DNA from: Shimia sp. SK013
Lineage (GTDB): Bacteria; Pseudomonadota; Alphaproteobacteria; Rhodobacterales; Rhodobacteraceae
DNA: 33,740 bases
Reading direction: 5' to 3'
Assembly: GCF_001292625.1 (NCBI RefSeq)
Contig: NZ_LAJH01000004.1
Span: 1-33,740 of the forward strand
Made by a program: the position numbers and the translations under genes. Below, one piece after another: positions 1 to 8,203 of this stretch (its first letter is position 1; each line of letters begins with the position of its first letter). The notes beneath the pieces were generated by a model. That model ran no database searches. It was not told where the DNA came from and saw only the letters and a list, made by a program, of their open reading frames with translations.

Positions 1-6
1 AGCGCC

Positions 7-28
7 AAAAACAAAAGCCCGTATGGGC
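7..28 (-). terminator. Probable Rho-independent terminator of the hisS-hisZ-hisG transcript
   Basis: Read on the minus strand, a short GCCC/GGGC stem with an ATAC loop (17-28) is followed by a T-rich run at 16-7 (TTTTGTTTTT). It lies about 40 bases past the hisG stop codon. The stem has only four GC pairs, so efficiency is uncertain, but position, strand and T-tract fit a terminator. Confidence 0.5.
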
Positions 29-67
29 CGCGCCTCTTTCCAATCCAACACTGGCTCGCGTAAAAGG

Positions 68-766
68 TTAGTCGCCCAATTGCAACGTCGCCATCAATAC
101 CGCCATAGCGGCACGGTCTTCGTCCGACATCTCGGCCACGCGACTGCGGAACAACGTCGCCTGCGACTGCAACACCATGGCATCGCTCAAAATCTTCAGG
201 TGGTTGGCCCGCAGTGTGTCACCCGTTGTCGTGATATCGGCAATCGCCTCAGCCGTTAGATTCTTCACGGTACCTTCGGTTGCACCCTGACTGTCCACCA
301 ACTGATAGTCGGCCACACCCGCATCCATCAGGTATTCCCGCACCAGCCTGTGATACTTCGTTGCGATCCGCATCCTAAATCCATGCCGCGCACGGAAATC
401 CGCCGCTGCCGCGTCCAGATCATCCAGCGTTTCCACGTCGACCCAGCACCCCGGCACAGCAATGATCAAGTCCGCCTGACCAAAGCCAAGTTCTGCCATT
501 TCCTGAACCTGCTGCTCCCATTGGCCCAGCTTTTCGCGGATCAAATCCGTGCCTGTAACACCCAGATGGATACGCCCGGCCGCCAGTTCACGCGGGATCT
601 CGCCCGCACTCAACAGAACCAGCTCCACACCGTCGACGCCGTCAACTGCGCCAGCATATTCCCGATCCGACCCCGTCCGGCTCAGGCTCACACCACGCGC
701 GCCAAACCAGTCGAACGTCTTCTCCATCAACCGCCCTTTGGACGGCACGCCCAGCTTGATGCTCAT
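68..766 (-). CDS. hisG: ATP phosphoribosyltransferase, short-form catalytic subunit HisG
   Basis: First step of histidine synthesis: it condenses ATP with PRPP to give phosphoribosyl-ATP in the cytoplasm. The 232-residue protein has the N-terminal SKGRLME motif, GVTGTDLIRE, and the DSQGATEGTVKNL / ITTTGDTLRANHL region of the PRPP-binding domain. It lacks the C-terminal ACT-like regulatory domain of long HisG proteins. Short HisG enzymes need HisZ for activity and feedback control, and hisZ is directly upstream. The start overlaps the hisZ stop by 4 bases (ATGA), and GGAGG sits eight bases before the ATG. No unusual features are seen. Confidence 0.97.
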   Translation of the reverse strand: MSIKLGVPSKGRLMEKTFDWFGARGVSLSRTGSDREYAGAVDGVDGVELVLLSAGEIPRELAAGRIHLGVTGTDLIREKLGQWEQQVQEMAELGFGQADLIIAVPGCWVDVETLDDLDAAAADFRARHGFRMRIATKYHRLVREYLMDAGVADYQLVDSQGATEGTVKNLTAEAIADITTTGDTLRANHLKILSDAMVLQSQATLFRSRVAEMSDEDRAAMAVLMATLQLGD

Positions 767-1848
767 GCCTTGTCCTCCAGATCGACCAGAATTCCGGGAC
801 GCACGACACCGCCCACCGCCGGAATTTCCCGCCCTTGCCCAAGCACTTGCGTCAATGCGTCATACCGCCCGCCAGTGGCCACCGGCGGCAGGTCCGCGCG
901 CCCTTCAGCATAAAAGCCGAACACAAAGCCGTCGTAATACTCCATCGACGTCCGCCCATAGGACGCCTCGAAATCGAGGTTCTCGACATCCACGCCACGG
1001 GCATCCATCGCTGCAATCCGATCGCGTAGACGAAACGACGCCTCCGAGATCGCAGGCATATCCACTGCCAAATCACGAATGTGCTCCAGCGCATTGGGCA
1101 GCGTTTCGCGCACATTCAACAGCGCCTCGATCAGCTCGACCTGCATCGCGGAAATCGCTGGCATCTCGGCGTCTTCACGCAGCCAGTCGATCCGAGCCGC
1201 CACATCGTCCTGCGTCCGCAAACCGATGTCCGGAAACCCGTGCTCCAGCGGATATTCTGCCGCCAACAATTTCACACGGCTGGAGGGCATTTCTGTGCGA
1301 CCGGCAAACCGGTCCAACAGCGCTTTGAACCGCCGTGGCCGCCAGATGTGACGCGCCAGCGCCTTTTTGCGCCGCTCGGTGGTGTCCAAACCGGCCACAG
1401 CCGCCGCCAGAATGCCAATGTCACCGGTCGCAGCCCGAACGGGCACATCGCCCAGCGCGGCTTGCACCACCGCAAACACTTCGGCATCACTTGCCGCCGG
1501 ATTTTCGCGGTCAAAGACCTCATAGCCGACCTGCAGGTATTCATTGGCCCGCGCGGCATCATCTTCCTGACGCCGAAACACTTCGCCTGCATAGGTATAA
1601 CGTGCTGGCTCCGCACCATGCGCCATGTGCATCTGCACCACTGGCACCGTGAAATCCGGCCGCAGCATCTGCTCACCGCGCAAGGCATCGCTGGTCACAT
1701 AAGCCCGTCCGCGAACGTCCTCGCCATAAAGGTCCAACATGACCTCCGCCGGCAACAGAACTGGCGTCTCCACCGGCACCGCACCCGCCGCCTGAAACTG
1801 CGCGCTCAGCTCAGCTGCCCGCGCCTTGATCACTGCTTTCTGGCTCAT
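763..1848 (-). CDS. hisZ: ATP phosphoribosyltransferase regulatory subunit HisZ
   Basis: HisZ is a catalytically inactive paralogue of histidyl-tRNA synthetase that forms a hetero-oligomer with short HisG and carries histidine feedback control. The 361-residue protein has the class II synthetase-like core: LRPDFTVPVVQMH near residue 63, YAGEVFRRQ near residue 87, and GGRYDALTQVLG near residue 328. It lacks the C-terminal anticodon-binding domain of a true HisRS. Its ATG overlaps the hisS stop by one base (TGATG) and its stop overlaps the hisG start, so all three genes are probably translationally coupled. Assignment over HisRS rests on the shorter length, the absence of a second domain and the genuine hisS next door. 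Confidence 0.95.
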   Translation of the reverse strand: MSQKAVIKARAAELSAQFQAAGAVPVETPVLLPAEVMLDLYGEDVRGRAYVTSDALRGEQMLRPDFTVPVVQMHMAHGAEPARYTYAGEVFRRQEDDAARANEYLQVGYEVFDRENPAASDAEVFAVVQAALGDVPVRAATGDIGILAAAVAGLDTTERRKKALARHIWRPRRFKALLDRFAGRTEMPSSRVKLLAAEYPLEHGFPDIGLRTQDDVAARIDWLREDAEMPAISAMQVELIEALLNVRETLPNALEHIRDLAVDMPAISEASFRLRDRIAAMDARGVDVENLDFEASYGRTSMEYYDGFVFGFYAEGRADLPPVATGGRYDALTQVLGQGREIPAVGGVVRPGILVDLEDKA

Positions 1849-3350
1849 CAGTCCGCCTGCCCGTCAGTGTGGCTGGCCATAATTTCACGCACTTTCGCTA
1901 CAAGATCACCACGGCCAATTTCAAACTGGCTCGGGCGTTCTTTCCACTCTTCGTGGGTAGCACTTTCGGCAATCTTCGCGCCCAAAATCAGGTCTTTGAC
2001 CTGCACGACACCGCGATCTTTCTCGTCGCCGCCTTCGATCACAGCTACAGGAGAGTTGCGCTTGTCCGCGTATTTTAGCTGATTGCCAAAGTTCTTGGGA
2101 TTGCCGAGATACATCTCCGCACGAATGCCTGCGTTGCGCAGCTCCGCCACCATGGCTTGATAATCCGCCATGCGGTCGCGATCCATCACGGTGACCACAA
2201 CGGGGCCAACCGATGCGCCCCCCATGCGGCCTTTCTCGCGCAACGCCGCCAGCAAACGATCCACCCCAATCGAGAGCCCCGTCGCAGGCACGGCCTGACC
2301 GGTGAAGCGCTTCACCAGATCATCATAGCGACCACCACCAGAAACAGAGCCAAACTGCCGTTTGCGCCCCTTGTCATCCAAGATGTCAAAGGTCAGCTCG
2401 GCCTCAAACACCGGCCCGGTGTAATAGCCAAGGCCGCGCACAATGCTCGGATCAATCTCAATCCGGTCGCTGCCATAGCCACCTGCGGCCAAAAGGTCCC
2501 CGATCTGCACAAGCTCAGAAATCCCTTCGGCACCCACGGCTGACGCGCCAACCGCCGCGCGCAGGTTTTCAAATGTTTTGCTCACGTCATCCGCCTTAGA
2601 GGTCAAAAACGCAATCACCGGCTCAATCTGGTCATCTGACAGCCCAACGCCGTCGATATAGGCGCCCGACGCATCCAAACGTCCCTTGCCCAACAGCTCG
2701 CGCACACCGCGCTCGCCCACTTTGTCGAACTTGTCGATGGTGCGCAGCACGTTGTCTTTCGCGGCCTGATCTTCACCAAGCCCCATGACTTCCAACACGC
2801 CATTCATAACTTTGCGGTTGTTGACCCGCACAAGATAATCGCCGCGCGGAATGCCAACAGTCTCCAGCGTGTCCGACAGCATCGCGCAAATTTCCGCATC
2901 CGCCGCCATGCTGGCTGTGCCCACAGTGTCCGCATCACATTGATAAAACTGACGATACCGGCCTGGGCCGGGCTTTTCATTGCGCCACACCGACCCCATC
3001 GCATAGCGGCGATAGGGGTTGGGCAAATCATTGCGGTGTTGCGCATAAACCCGCGCCAAAGGGGCTGTCAGATCATAGCGCAGCGCCATCCACTCGCCCT
3101 GATCCTTGTCGTCAAATTCCTGCCACGCAAACACGCCCTCATTGGGCCGATCCACATCCGGCAAAAACTTACCAAGCGCCTCAACGGTCTCGACCGCGCT
3201 GCTCTCAAGCGCTTCAAACCCATAGCGATGATAAACCCCGGCGATCTGATGCAGCATCTCGGCGCGCTCTGACACCTCGACACCGAAATAGTCGCGAAAG
3301 CCCTTCGGCGTGATCGCCTTGGGGCGGGGGGCTTTTTTCTGCTTGGCCAT
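1848..3350 (-). CDS. hisS: Histidyl-tRNA synthetase
   Basis: Class II aminoacyl-tRNA synthetase that charges tRNA-His. The 500-residue protein carries motif 2 ([19 protein letters not shown]), the histidine A-type signatures [12 protein letters not shown] and [10 protein letters not shown], and motif 3 ([13 protein letters not shown]). A C-terminal alpha/beta anticodon-binding domain follows ([10 protein letters not shown] to the end). It is longer than the roughly 420-residue E. coli enzyme, with a Lys-rich N-terminus ([21 protein letters not shown]) and some internal expansion. It is the first gene of the hisS-hisZ-hisG unit, so charging and synthesis of histidine share a transcript. No T-box or His-rich leader peptide was seen upstream of the start at 3350. 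Confidence 0.97.
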   Translation of the reverse strand: MAKQKKAPRPKAITPKGFRDYFGVEVSERAEMLHQIAGVYHRYGFEALESSAVETVEALGKFLPDVDRPNEGVFAWQEFDDKDQGEWMALRYDLTAPLARVYAQHRNDLPNPYRRYAMGSVWRNEKPGPGRYRQFYQCDADTVGTASMAADAEICAMLSDTLETVGIPRGDYLVRVNNRKVMNGVLEVMGLGEDQAAKDNVLRTIDKFDKVGERGVRELLGKGRLDASGAYIDGVGLSDDQIEPVIAFLTSKADDVSKTFENLRAAVGASAVGAEGISELVQIGDLLAAGGYGSDRIEIDPSIVRGLGYYTGPVFEAELTFDILDDKGRKRQFGSVSGGGRYDDLVKRFTGQAVPATGLSIGVDRLLAALREKGRMGGASVGPVVVTVMDRDRMADYQAMVAELRNAGIRAEMYLGNPKNFGNQLKYADKRNSPVAVIEGGDEKDRGVVQVKDLILGAKIAESATHEEWKERPSQFEIGRGDLVAKVREIMASHTDGQAD

Positions 3351-3469
3351 CGCTATGGTCCCTGAAAAATTATTACGCCTGTGCCTTTATCGAATGGGGC
3401 GCACAGGAGCAAGGAAAGGCTTTATGACAAACCAGCCTGTCCCGATCTCGGCGCGCGCTTTGCTCCCAC

Positions 3470-3497
3470 CAAAAGGCCCCCACAACCGCAGGGGCCT
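3470..3497 (-). terminator. Rho-independent terminator downstream of yqiK
   Basis: On the minus strand a 7-bp stem AGGCCCC (3497-3491) / GGGGCCT (3480-3474) with a 10-base loop is followed by TTTT. It begins 23 bases past the yqiK stop and separates the yqiJK transcript from hisS. Confidence 0.7.
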
Positions 3498-3519
3498 CCC
3501 GTCACTCAATCATATGGCC

Positions 3520-5211
3520 CTATTGCAGCGTTTCTTCGGTTACAGGCTCTGCAATCGCACCCTCAGCGACCTCAACTACTGCCGCTGGCTTGACGGTGCC
3601 CGACTGTTTCACCAGCCCGTCGGTCACACCGGCCACACCGTTCTCAAGACTGATGCCCAGTTCTTTGCCCAGCGCCTGCATCGCTGGCATTTGCAACGCC
3701 ATGCCAAGCACCGAATCCAACGCCTGATTGACCGGCGTGCCGTTTTCGCCGGAACCAGCCCCGGACGCCGCATTCATACCCGTCACCTGATGGATCTTGA
3801 TACTGTCGATCTTCTCCGCCGGTTTCACCATCTGCTCGACGATCCTTGGCATTGCCTCCAGCATCGCCAGACGCAGCTTCATCTCGATGATTTCCTTGCT
3901 CAGCTCATTTTCAGAGTTCGCAATCGCAGTCTGTCCTTCAGCTGTCGCCAGCAAGTCTGCCTTCTTCGCATCCGCACGCACTTTCAACGCATCCGCATCC
4001 GCCTGCGCCTCTTCCATGCGCGCTGCTGCCCGATCGCTTGCTGCGTCTTTCTCGGCCTCCGCGGCCAAACGGATCGCAGTCGCCTGACGCTCCGCTTCTT
4101 TCTGCGCCTCAATCAACGCAATCTGCTTTTGACGTTCTGCCTCGGCCACGGCACGGGCGGTTTCAATTGCCTCGCTGGCTTTTTTGGCCTCAGCCCGCGC
4201 GACATCGGCAGACGCTCGTGCCTGACTTTCTTCCTCGGATTTGCGCGCCACGATAATCTGACGTTCCTGATCCGCGACCTCAAGCTCGCGCTCCTTGGCG
4301 ATCTCGCTTTCGCGAATGGTGCGCTCACGCTCAATCTCCGAGGCCCGCACAGCCCGCTCCCGTTCAATCCGCGCCCGTTCTTTGGCCATGTCGGATTCTT
4401 CCTGTTTCTGCGCAATCTCTGCTTCTTGCGCCGCTTGCATCATCTGAATTTCGCGCACCTGATTGATCGAGGCCTCTTTCTGCTCACGGTCAATCTCATA
4501 CTTGCGCTTCTCCGCTTCCATCTCGGACCGCGCGACCGACACGTCAGCATCCGCCAAAATTTCCGCACGGTTCTTGCGCGATGTTGCAATTACGGCCGCC
4601 AGCTTCTGCATGCCTACAGCATTAAACGCGTTATTCTCATCCAGGCTTTCAAACGGGGTCTGGTCGAGCGCCGTCAAAGACACAGCTTCAAGCTCCAGAC
4701 CGTTTTTCAGCAGATCCTCGGAAATAGCATTCTGAACTTCCTGAACAAAGCTCGCGCGGTTTTCATGCAGCTCGTCCATGGTCATCTGTGCGGCAACCGC
4801 GCGCAAACCGTCCACCAGTTTGCCTTCAATCATCTCGCGCAACTGGTCCACATTGAAAGTACGATCACCCAGCGTCTGGGCCGCACGTGAAATGCCATCT
4901 TCTGTGGCGTTCACCGACACATAAAACTCAACACCAACATCGACGCGCATGCGGTCTTTGGTGATCAGCGACTGGTCGTTCACCCGGCTCACTTCAAGGC
5001 GCAGGGTTTTCATGTTCACTTCAGAAATTTCATGCAGGAACGGCACCACAATTGTGCCTCCGTCCATGACAACCTTGCGTCCGCCGCTGCCGGTTTTCAC
5101 CAACGACGTCTCGCGGGTCGCGCGTTTATACAGTCGCGCCATGATCAGACCGATGAACAACAACAGCGCCACAAGGATCGTGGCAACCAAAAGAATAGGT
5201 GTAAAAATCAT
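3520..5211 (-). CDS. yqiK: Flotillin-like SPFH/band-7 membrane protein (YqiK family)
   Basis: Membrane scaffold of the flotillin/SPFH superfamily, associated in bacteria with membrane microdomains and envelope integrity; no enzymatic reaction is known. The 563-residue protein has one N-terminal membrane segment (about residues 5-27), then a band-7 domain (about 30-200, including LRLEVSRVNDQSLITKDRMRVDVGVEFYVSV). A very long charged coiled coil (about 205-430, rich in EIERERT and EAE repeats) follows, then a flotillin-type C-terminal region with low-complexity Gly/Ala/Val. It lies 51 bases downstream of the yqiJ-like gene. That pairing is seen in E. coli yqiJ-yqiK and is thought to form an NfeD/flotillin-type partnership. 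A terminator follows. Confidence 0.9.
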   Translation of the reverse strand: MIFTPILLVATILVALLLFIGLIMARLYKRATRETSLVKTGSGGRKVVMDGGTIVVPFLHEISEVNMKTLRLEVSRVNDQSLITKDRMRVDVGVEFYVSVNATEDGISRAAQTLGDRTFNVDQLREMIEGKLVDGLRAVAAQMTMDELHENRASFVQEVQNAISEDLLKNGLELEAVSLTALDQTPFESLDENNAFNAVGMQKLAAVIATSRKNRAEILADADVSVARSEMEAEKRKYEIDREQKEASINQVREIQMMQAAQEAEIAQKQEESDMAKERARIERERAVRASEIERERTIRESEIAKERELEVADQERQIIVARKSEEESQARASADVARAEAKKASEAIETARAVAEAERQKQIALIEAQKEAERQATAIRLAAEAEKDAASDRAAARMEEAQADADALKVRADAKKADLLATAEGQTAIANSENELSKEIIEMKLRLAMLEAMPRIVEQMVKPAEKIDSIKIHQVTGMNAASGAGSGENGTPVNQALDSVLGMALQMPAMQALGKELGISLENGVAGVTDGLVKQSGTVKPAAVVEVAEGAIAEPVTEETLQ

Positions 5212-5262
5212 ACTAACTCCTCAGATTTTTGAATTTTGAATTTTCGAATGCGCGCTTGCGGC

Positions 5263-5958
5263 TCAGATCACAAAGAACTGATCGCCGCGCTTACGAATGA
5301 CGGTGACGTCCTGTCCTTTTTCAAAGAGGGCGTCATCCTCCAACGGCTCCACGCGCAGATAGTGCGTATTGCCAAAGCGGTCCTTGATTTTGACCTCGGC
5401 CGGCTTGCCGCGCGACGCACGTCCTTGCGTGATCGTGCCGCTATAGCCGCCAAGATGGCGCGACCGCAGCGCCGTGGATTCGGTTTTGGGCATCAACAGA
5501 GCCACCCAATTGGAAATGACGCGCGTCACCGCAAGCGCTGGGACAACGACCAAAGCTGCTGACGCCAGCGCGGGCAACGCCTTGCCGATCACAGAGGTCA
5601 ACCCCGCCTGCAATGTCAGCCCCATCAGGCCGAACATCGTAAAGAAAGAGACAAACCAGATCAGGAACGGCACACCGCGCACGCCCAACCAACCCAGCAA
5701 TCCCGCAGGAGACTCCGGTGCGTCGGCCACGTCAGGACCATCCATGTCCAAGCCGCCAGCATCAAGGTCGATGTCCAACCCCGTCGACAGATCAAAGTCC
5801 GCATCAACGTCCAGATCCACTTCCGCGCCTTCAGCACCGGCCCCCAAAACGGAAAACCCCAGAACCGAGCTGAGAATTTCCAGCAAAAACAGGACAGCCA
5901 CCACCGTCAACGCAATGGAAAACGGCAGAGACTGTGGGTCAAGAAACGTTTCAAACAT
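5263..5958 (-). CDS. yqiJ: YqiJ-like OB-fold membrane protein, partner of the flotillin
   Basis: Probable inner-membrane partner of the flotillin-like protein, comparable in role to NfeD proteins. The 231 residues comprise an N-terminal hydrophobic segment (about 12-36), a strongly acidic linker (about 45-83, Asp-rich DVDAD/DIDLDAG repeats) and two or more membrane segments (about 96-155). The C-terminal OB-fold (about 170-231) runs from GYSGTITQGRASRGKPAEV to a final FFVI. The acidic stretch is low complexity and could bind cations or keep the domain soluble. A GGGATG ribosome-binding sequence precedes the start at 5958. The 137-base AT-rich gap to the divergent HTH gene probably holds promoters for both directions. 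Confidence 0.85.
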   Translation of the reverse strand: MFETFLDPQSLPFSIALTVVAVLFLLEILSSVLGFSVLGAGAEGAEVDLDVDADFDLSTGLDIDLDAGGLDMDGPDVADAPESPAGLLGWLGVRGVPFLIWFVSFFTMFGLMGLTLQAGLTSVIGKALPALASAALVVVPALAVTRVISNWVALLMPKTESTALRSRHLGGYSGTITQGRASRGKPAEVKIKDRFGNTHYLRVEPLEDDALFEKGQDVTVIRKRGDQFFVI

Positions 5959-6051
5959 CTACATCCCTCATCAATAAATTCCCACTTTCTTGCTTTAGTT
6001 GAATTATATATATGCAACTATAAAGTGAATTTAAAGGTATCCCTGTTTAAT

Positions 6052-6080
6052 TTGCAAAAGTTTTACATACATTCTATGCT
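6052..6080 (+). promoter_or_regulatory. Candidate sigma-70 promoter for the HTH gene
   Basis: TTGCAA (6052-6057) and TATGCT (6075-6080) are separated by 17 bases in an AT-rich stretch. Transcription from here would begin near 6087, only about 9 bases before the ATG at 6096. This would make that start nearly leaderless and favours the in-frame GTG at 6126. Inference from sequence only. Confidence 0.4.
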
Positions 6081-6095
6081 AGATTCGACATCAAC

Positions 6096-6593
6096 ATGGG
6101 TTGTGGCAAAGGATCGAAACACACCGTGGGAGATTTCATAAAACGCAGACGGCTGGCGCGGTTTCTGGACCACGCCTCGCAACGGGCCGAGGATTGGCCG
6201 GTTCCCGAAGGCGGCTGGATATTGACCATGCGTCGCGCGCTTGGCATGTCCGCCGAACATGTGGCCCAACGCAAAGGCGTCAGCCGCAACGCCGTCTATC
6301 AGGCCGAGCGCAGTGAGAAAGAGGGCGCCGTGTCTCTCAAGCAAATGCAAAAGCTGGCAGAAGCCATGGGCGGCCAATTTGTCTATGCCATCGTGCCCAA
6401 GGAACCGGTTGAAAAGCTGAAATTGCGTCAGGCGCAAGCGGTGGCGGCTCACCTGGCCAGACTTGAGACAGATTTCCAACTGTGGTCGCCCGACGAGCAA
6501 GAAGACTGGCTCGACGACAAAACCGCCGAGCTAATGCATGACATGCCCGCCGATTTCTGGGCGCTCAGGGTTGATGGCCCAGACGCGACCTGA
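6096..6593 (+). CDS. XRE-family HTH protein resembling 'mobile mystery protein A'
   Basis: Likely DNA-binding regulator. The 165-residue product has a helix-turn-helix around residues 45-75 (GWILTMRRALGMSAEHVAQRKGVS-type helix pair), then SLKQMQKLAEAMGGQFVYAIVP. That layout is typical of mobile mystery protein A (TIGR02612 as I recall it), including the preceding LARFLDHASQ-like segment and an acidic C-terminus. The usual partner, a Fic-domain 'mobile mystery protein B', is absent: the next gene is convergent and 14 bases away. Start is uncertain. ATG 6096 has no ribosome-binding site, while GTG 6126 has AAAGGA 12 bases upstream and better matches where family similarity begins. The gene is divergent from yqiJK and may regulate it. 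Confidence 0.75.
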   Translation: MGCGKGSKHTVGDFIKRRRLARFLDHASQRAEDWPVPEGGWILTMRRALGMSAEHVAQRKGVSRNAVYQAERSEKEGAVSLKQMQKLAEAMGGQFVYAIVPKEPVEKLKLRQAQAVAAHLARLETDFQLWSPDEQEDWLDDKTAELMHDMPADFWALRVDGPDAT

Positions 6594-6607
6594 GCAATCG
6601 CGCCACG

Positions 6608-7411
6608 TCAGATATTCTCAAAATCCCCGCCGCGCCCTTTACCGGACGCGAACCGTGCGGCACCCGCGGCACCTTCACCTGCGAAAGCTGAAAACGACGC
6701 CCACTCCCGCCGCAACGCCGATGCCAGATCTGCGCCGGACAGACGCGCCGATAGAAAATCCGCCCGCATGCACCTTTGTGGAAAGCCGACCAAAGAGTGC
6801 GCCAATCCCATTGCCGCCTCAAGCGCCGTACCTTGCGCACAAACCCGATCGGCCAACCCCATTTGCGCCGCTTCTGCGGCCCCAATGCCACGTCCGGTCA
6901 GGATCAGGTCATTGGCCCGCCCCTGCCCGACAATCCGCGGCAGCCGCACTGTGCCCCCGTCAATCAACGGCACCCCCCAGCGGCGACAAAACACACCCAA
7001 CGTGGCGCCTTCGGCCACAACCCGCATGTCGCACCACGCCGCAAGCTCAATGCCGCCTGCCACTGCAGGCCCCTCGATCGCAGCAATCACAGGCTTTGAC
7101 AGCATCAGTCGCGACGGCCCCATCGGCCCCGCGATCGGCTGCGCCCGCGCATCCTTCCACTCGTCCGGGAGTTGCACGTCACTGATCCAGTCCGCCCCGC
7201 CTCCCTCTGCCGCAGCCTTCAAATCAAAACCCGCGCAAAAATACCCGCCCGCACCGGTCAACACTGCCACGTCCGACGCGTCGTCCATCTCAAATGCCAT
7301 GAAGGCGTCAAACAACGCCCGCGCTGTGTTCGGATCAACCGCATTGCGCGCCTGTGGCCGAGTGATCTCCACAACCCGCACACGTCCCTCATCCCGAATG
7401 GTCACTGTCAT
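6608..7411 (-). CDS. Enoyl-CoA hydratase/isomerase (crotonase) family protein
   Basis: Crotonase-fold protein, 267 residues, expected to act on an acyl-CoA in the cytoplasm. The oxyanion-hole motifs are present: GGYFCAGFDLKA near residue 52 and GPAVAGGIELAAWCDMRV near residue 120. Aligned by eye with rat enoyl-CoA hydratase, the two catalytic glutamates appear replaced. The first (Glu144) becomes Cys in GVFCRRWGVPLIDGG; the second (Glu164) becomes Asp in GRANDLILTG. Simple hydration is therefore doubtful, and isomerase, hydrolase or another crotonase activity is possible. Start 7411 is chosen because GGGAGG lies seven bases upstream and similarity begins there; the frame remains open farther upstream. 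It converges with the HTH gene. Confidence 0.85.
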   Translation of the reverse strand: MTVTIRDEGRVRVVEITRPQARNAVDPNTARALFDAFMAFEMDDASDVAVLTGAGGYFCAGFDLKAAAEGGGADWISDVQLPDEWKDARAQPIAGPMGPSRLMLSKPVIAAIEGPAVAGGIELAAWCDMRVVAEGATLGVFCRRWGVPLIDGGTVRLPRIVGQGRANDLILTGRGIGAAEAAQMGLADRVCAQGTALEAAMGLAHSLVGFPQRCMRADFLSARLSGADLASALRREWASFSAFAGEGAAGAARFASGKGRGGDFENI

Positions 7412-7513
7412 CACTGATCCTCCCGCCCCCGATCCGATCAGGCGGCGGCCTTCGGAACAAGAAAAACCCCACGTCGCTTGACGCGCCCGCGCCCGACGCC
7501 CTATTTGGCACCT

Positions 7514-7708
7514 ATGGAAAAACTCGAAGAACAGATTGCCCACCTCATGCGTACCATCGAAGAAATGAGCGACGTGGTCGCACGCCAAGACACCGAAATC
7601 GCCCTGCTAACCCGACGTGTGCAAATGCTGATGGAACGAGAAGCTGGCCGCGAGGCAGGCGCAGATGGCGCCGTGGTCATGGGCGACGAACGCCCGCCGC
7701 ATTACTGA
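7514..7708 (+). CDS. slyX: SlyX family protein
   Basis: Small coiled-coil protein of unknown function, 64 residues, within the usual SlyX size range. It consists of an amphipathic heptad helix (EKLEEQIAHLMRTIEEMSDVV, then ARQDTEIALLTRRVQML) and ends in the conserved SlyX tail DERPPHY. The ATG at 7514 is preferred over the in-frame ATG at 7478 because family similarity starts at MEKLEEQ. No good ribosome-binding sequence is visible. It is divergent from the crotonase gene, 102 bases away. Confidence 0.9.
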   Translation: MEKLEEQIAHLMRTIEEMSDVVARQDTEIALLTRRVQMLMEREAGREAGADGAVVMGDERPPHY

Positions 7709-7781
7709 GCGCAGCCTGACGTCGCGGAGCGGTCGCATACCTGAGCCAAAAAGCGACCCCGTCGACAACCAGATAGCCACA

Positions 7782-8030
7782 GTGATTTTCGGTTTCCGCG
7801 CGGTCAATCTGGTTGCGTTTCTGTGTTTCTACAACTCAGATGAAAGCACTGTTCGATTGGTTGCTCGAGCTTTGCTGGCCTGCCTTAATGTTTTTGGCGT
7901 CACCTTGTTTGTCTTGTTTTTCCATGTAGACGTCCGCTACTTCGTCAAGGTGTTTGCCGTCTTCTTGACAGTATCTTTCATCGCACTCTTCGGTGTCTTT
8001 TCCATCTACGCCGACGGAAAAGTAGGCTGA
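7782..8030 (+). CDS. Possible small membrane protein, unrecognised
   Basis: An 82-residue reading frame from GTG 7782, with at least two hydrophobic segments: ALLACLNVFGVTLFVLFF (about residues 30-47) and VFAVFLTVSFIALFGVFSIY (about 57-76). Its base composition is more AT-rich than its neighbours. There is no recognisable family and no Shine-Dalgarno sequence. The frame is open upstream to an ATG at 7665 inside slyX. It may be a real orphan gene, a decayed one, or chance. Confidence 0.35.
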   Translation: MIFGFRAVNLVAFLCFYNSDESTVRLVARALLACLNVFGVTLFVLFFHVDVRYFVKVFAVFLTVSFIALFGVFSIYADGKVG

Positions 8031-8203
8031 CTTACATTGTTGCGCTTAACAGCCCTCGATTTTCGGGACGTCGTCGCACTCTCAGTCGTTTCTTTCGGGG
8101 AATTTGGCCTGCGCGCTGCCTGGCTTCAAGGCCGCTTTCGACGCGCTCCAAAAGACTAACACGGCACGTCATCATTCTGCCCCCCGCCGCAAAAGATTGC
8201 GCC

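Noticed and set aside
3310..4890. Very long open frame on the plus strand opposite yqiK and hisS
   Set aside because: It is antisense to strongly recognised genes, with unusual composition rich in Arg, Leu, His and Phe and no domains. It is an artefact of GC-rich codon bias and the coiled-coil repeats of yqiK.
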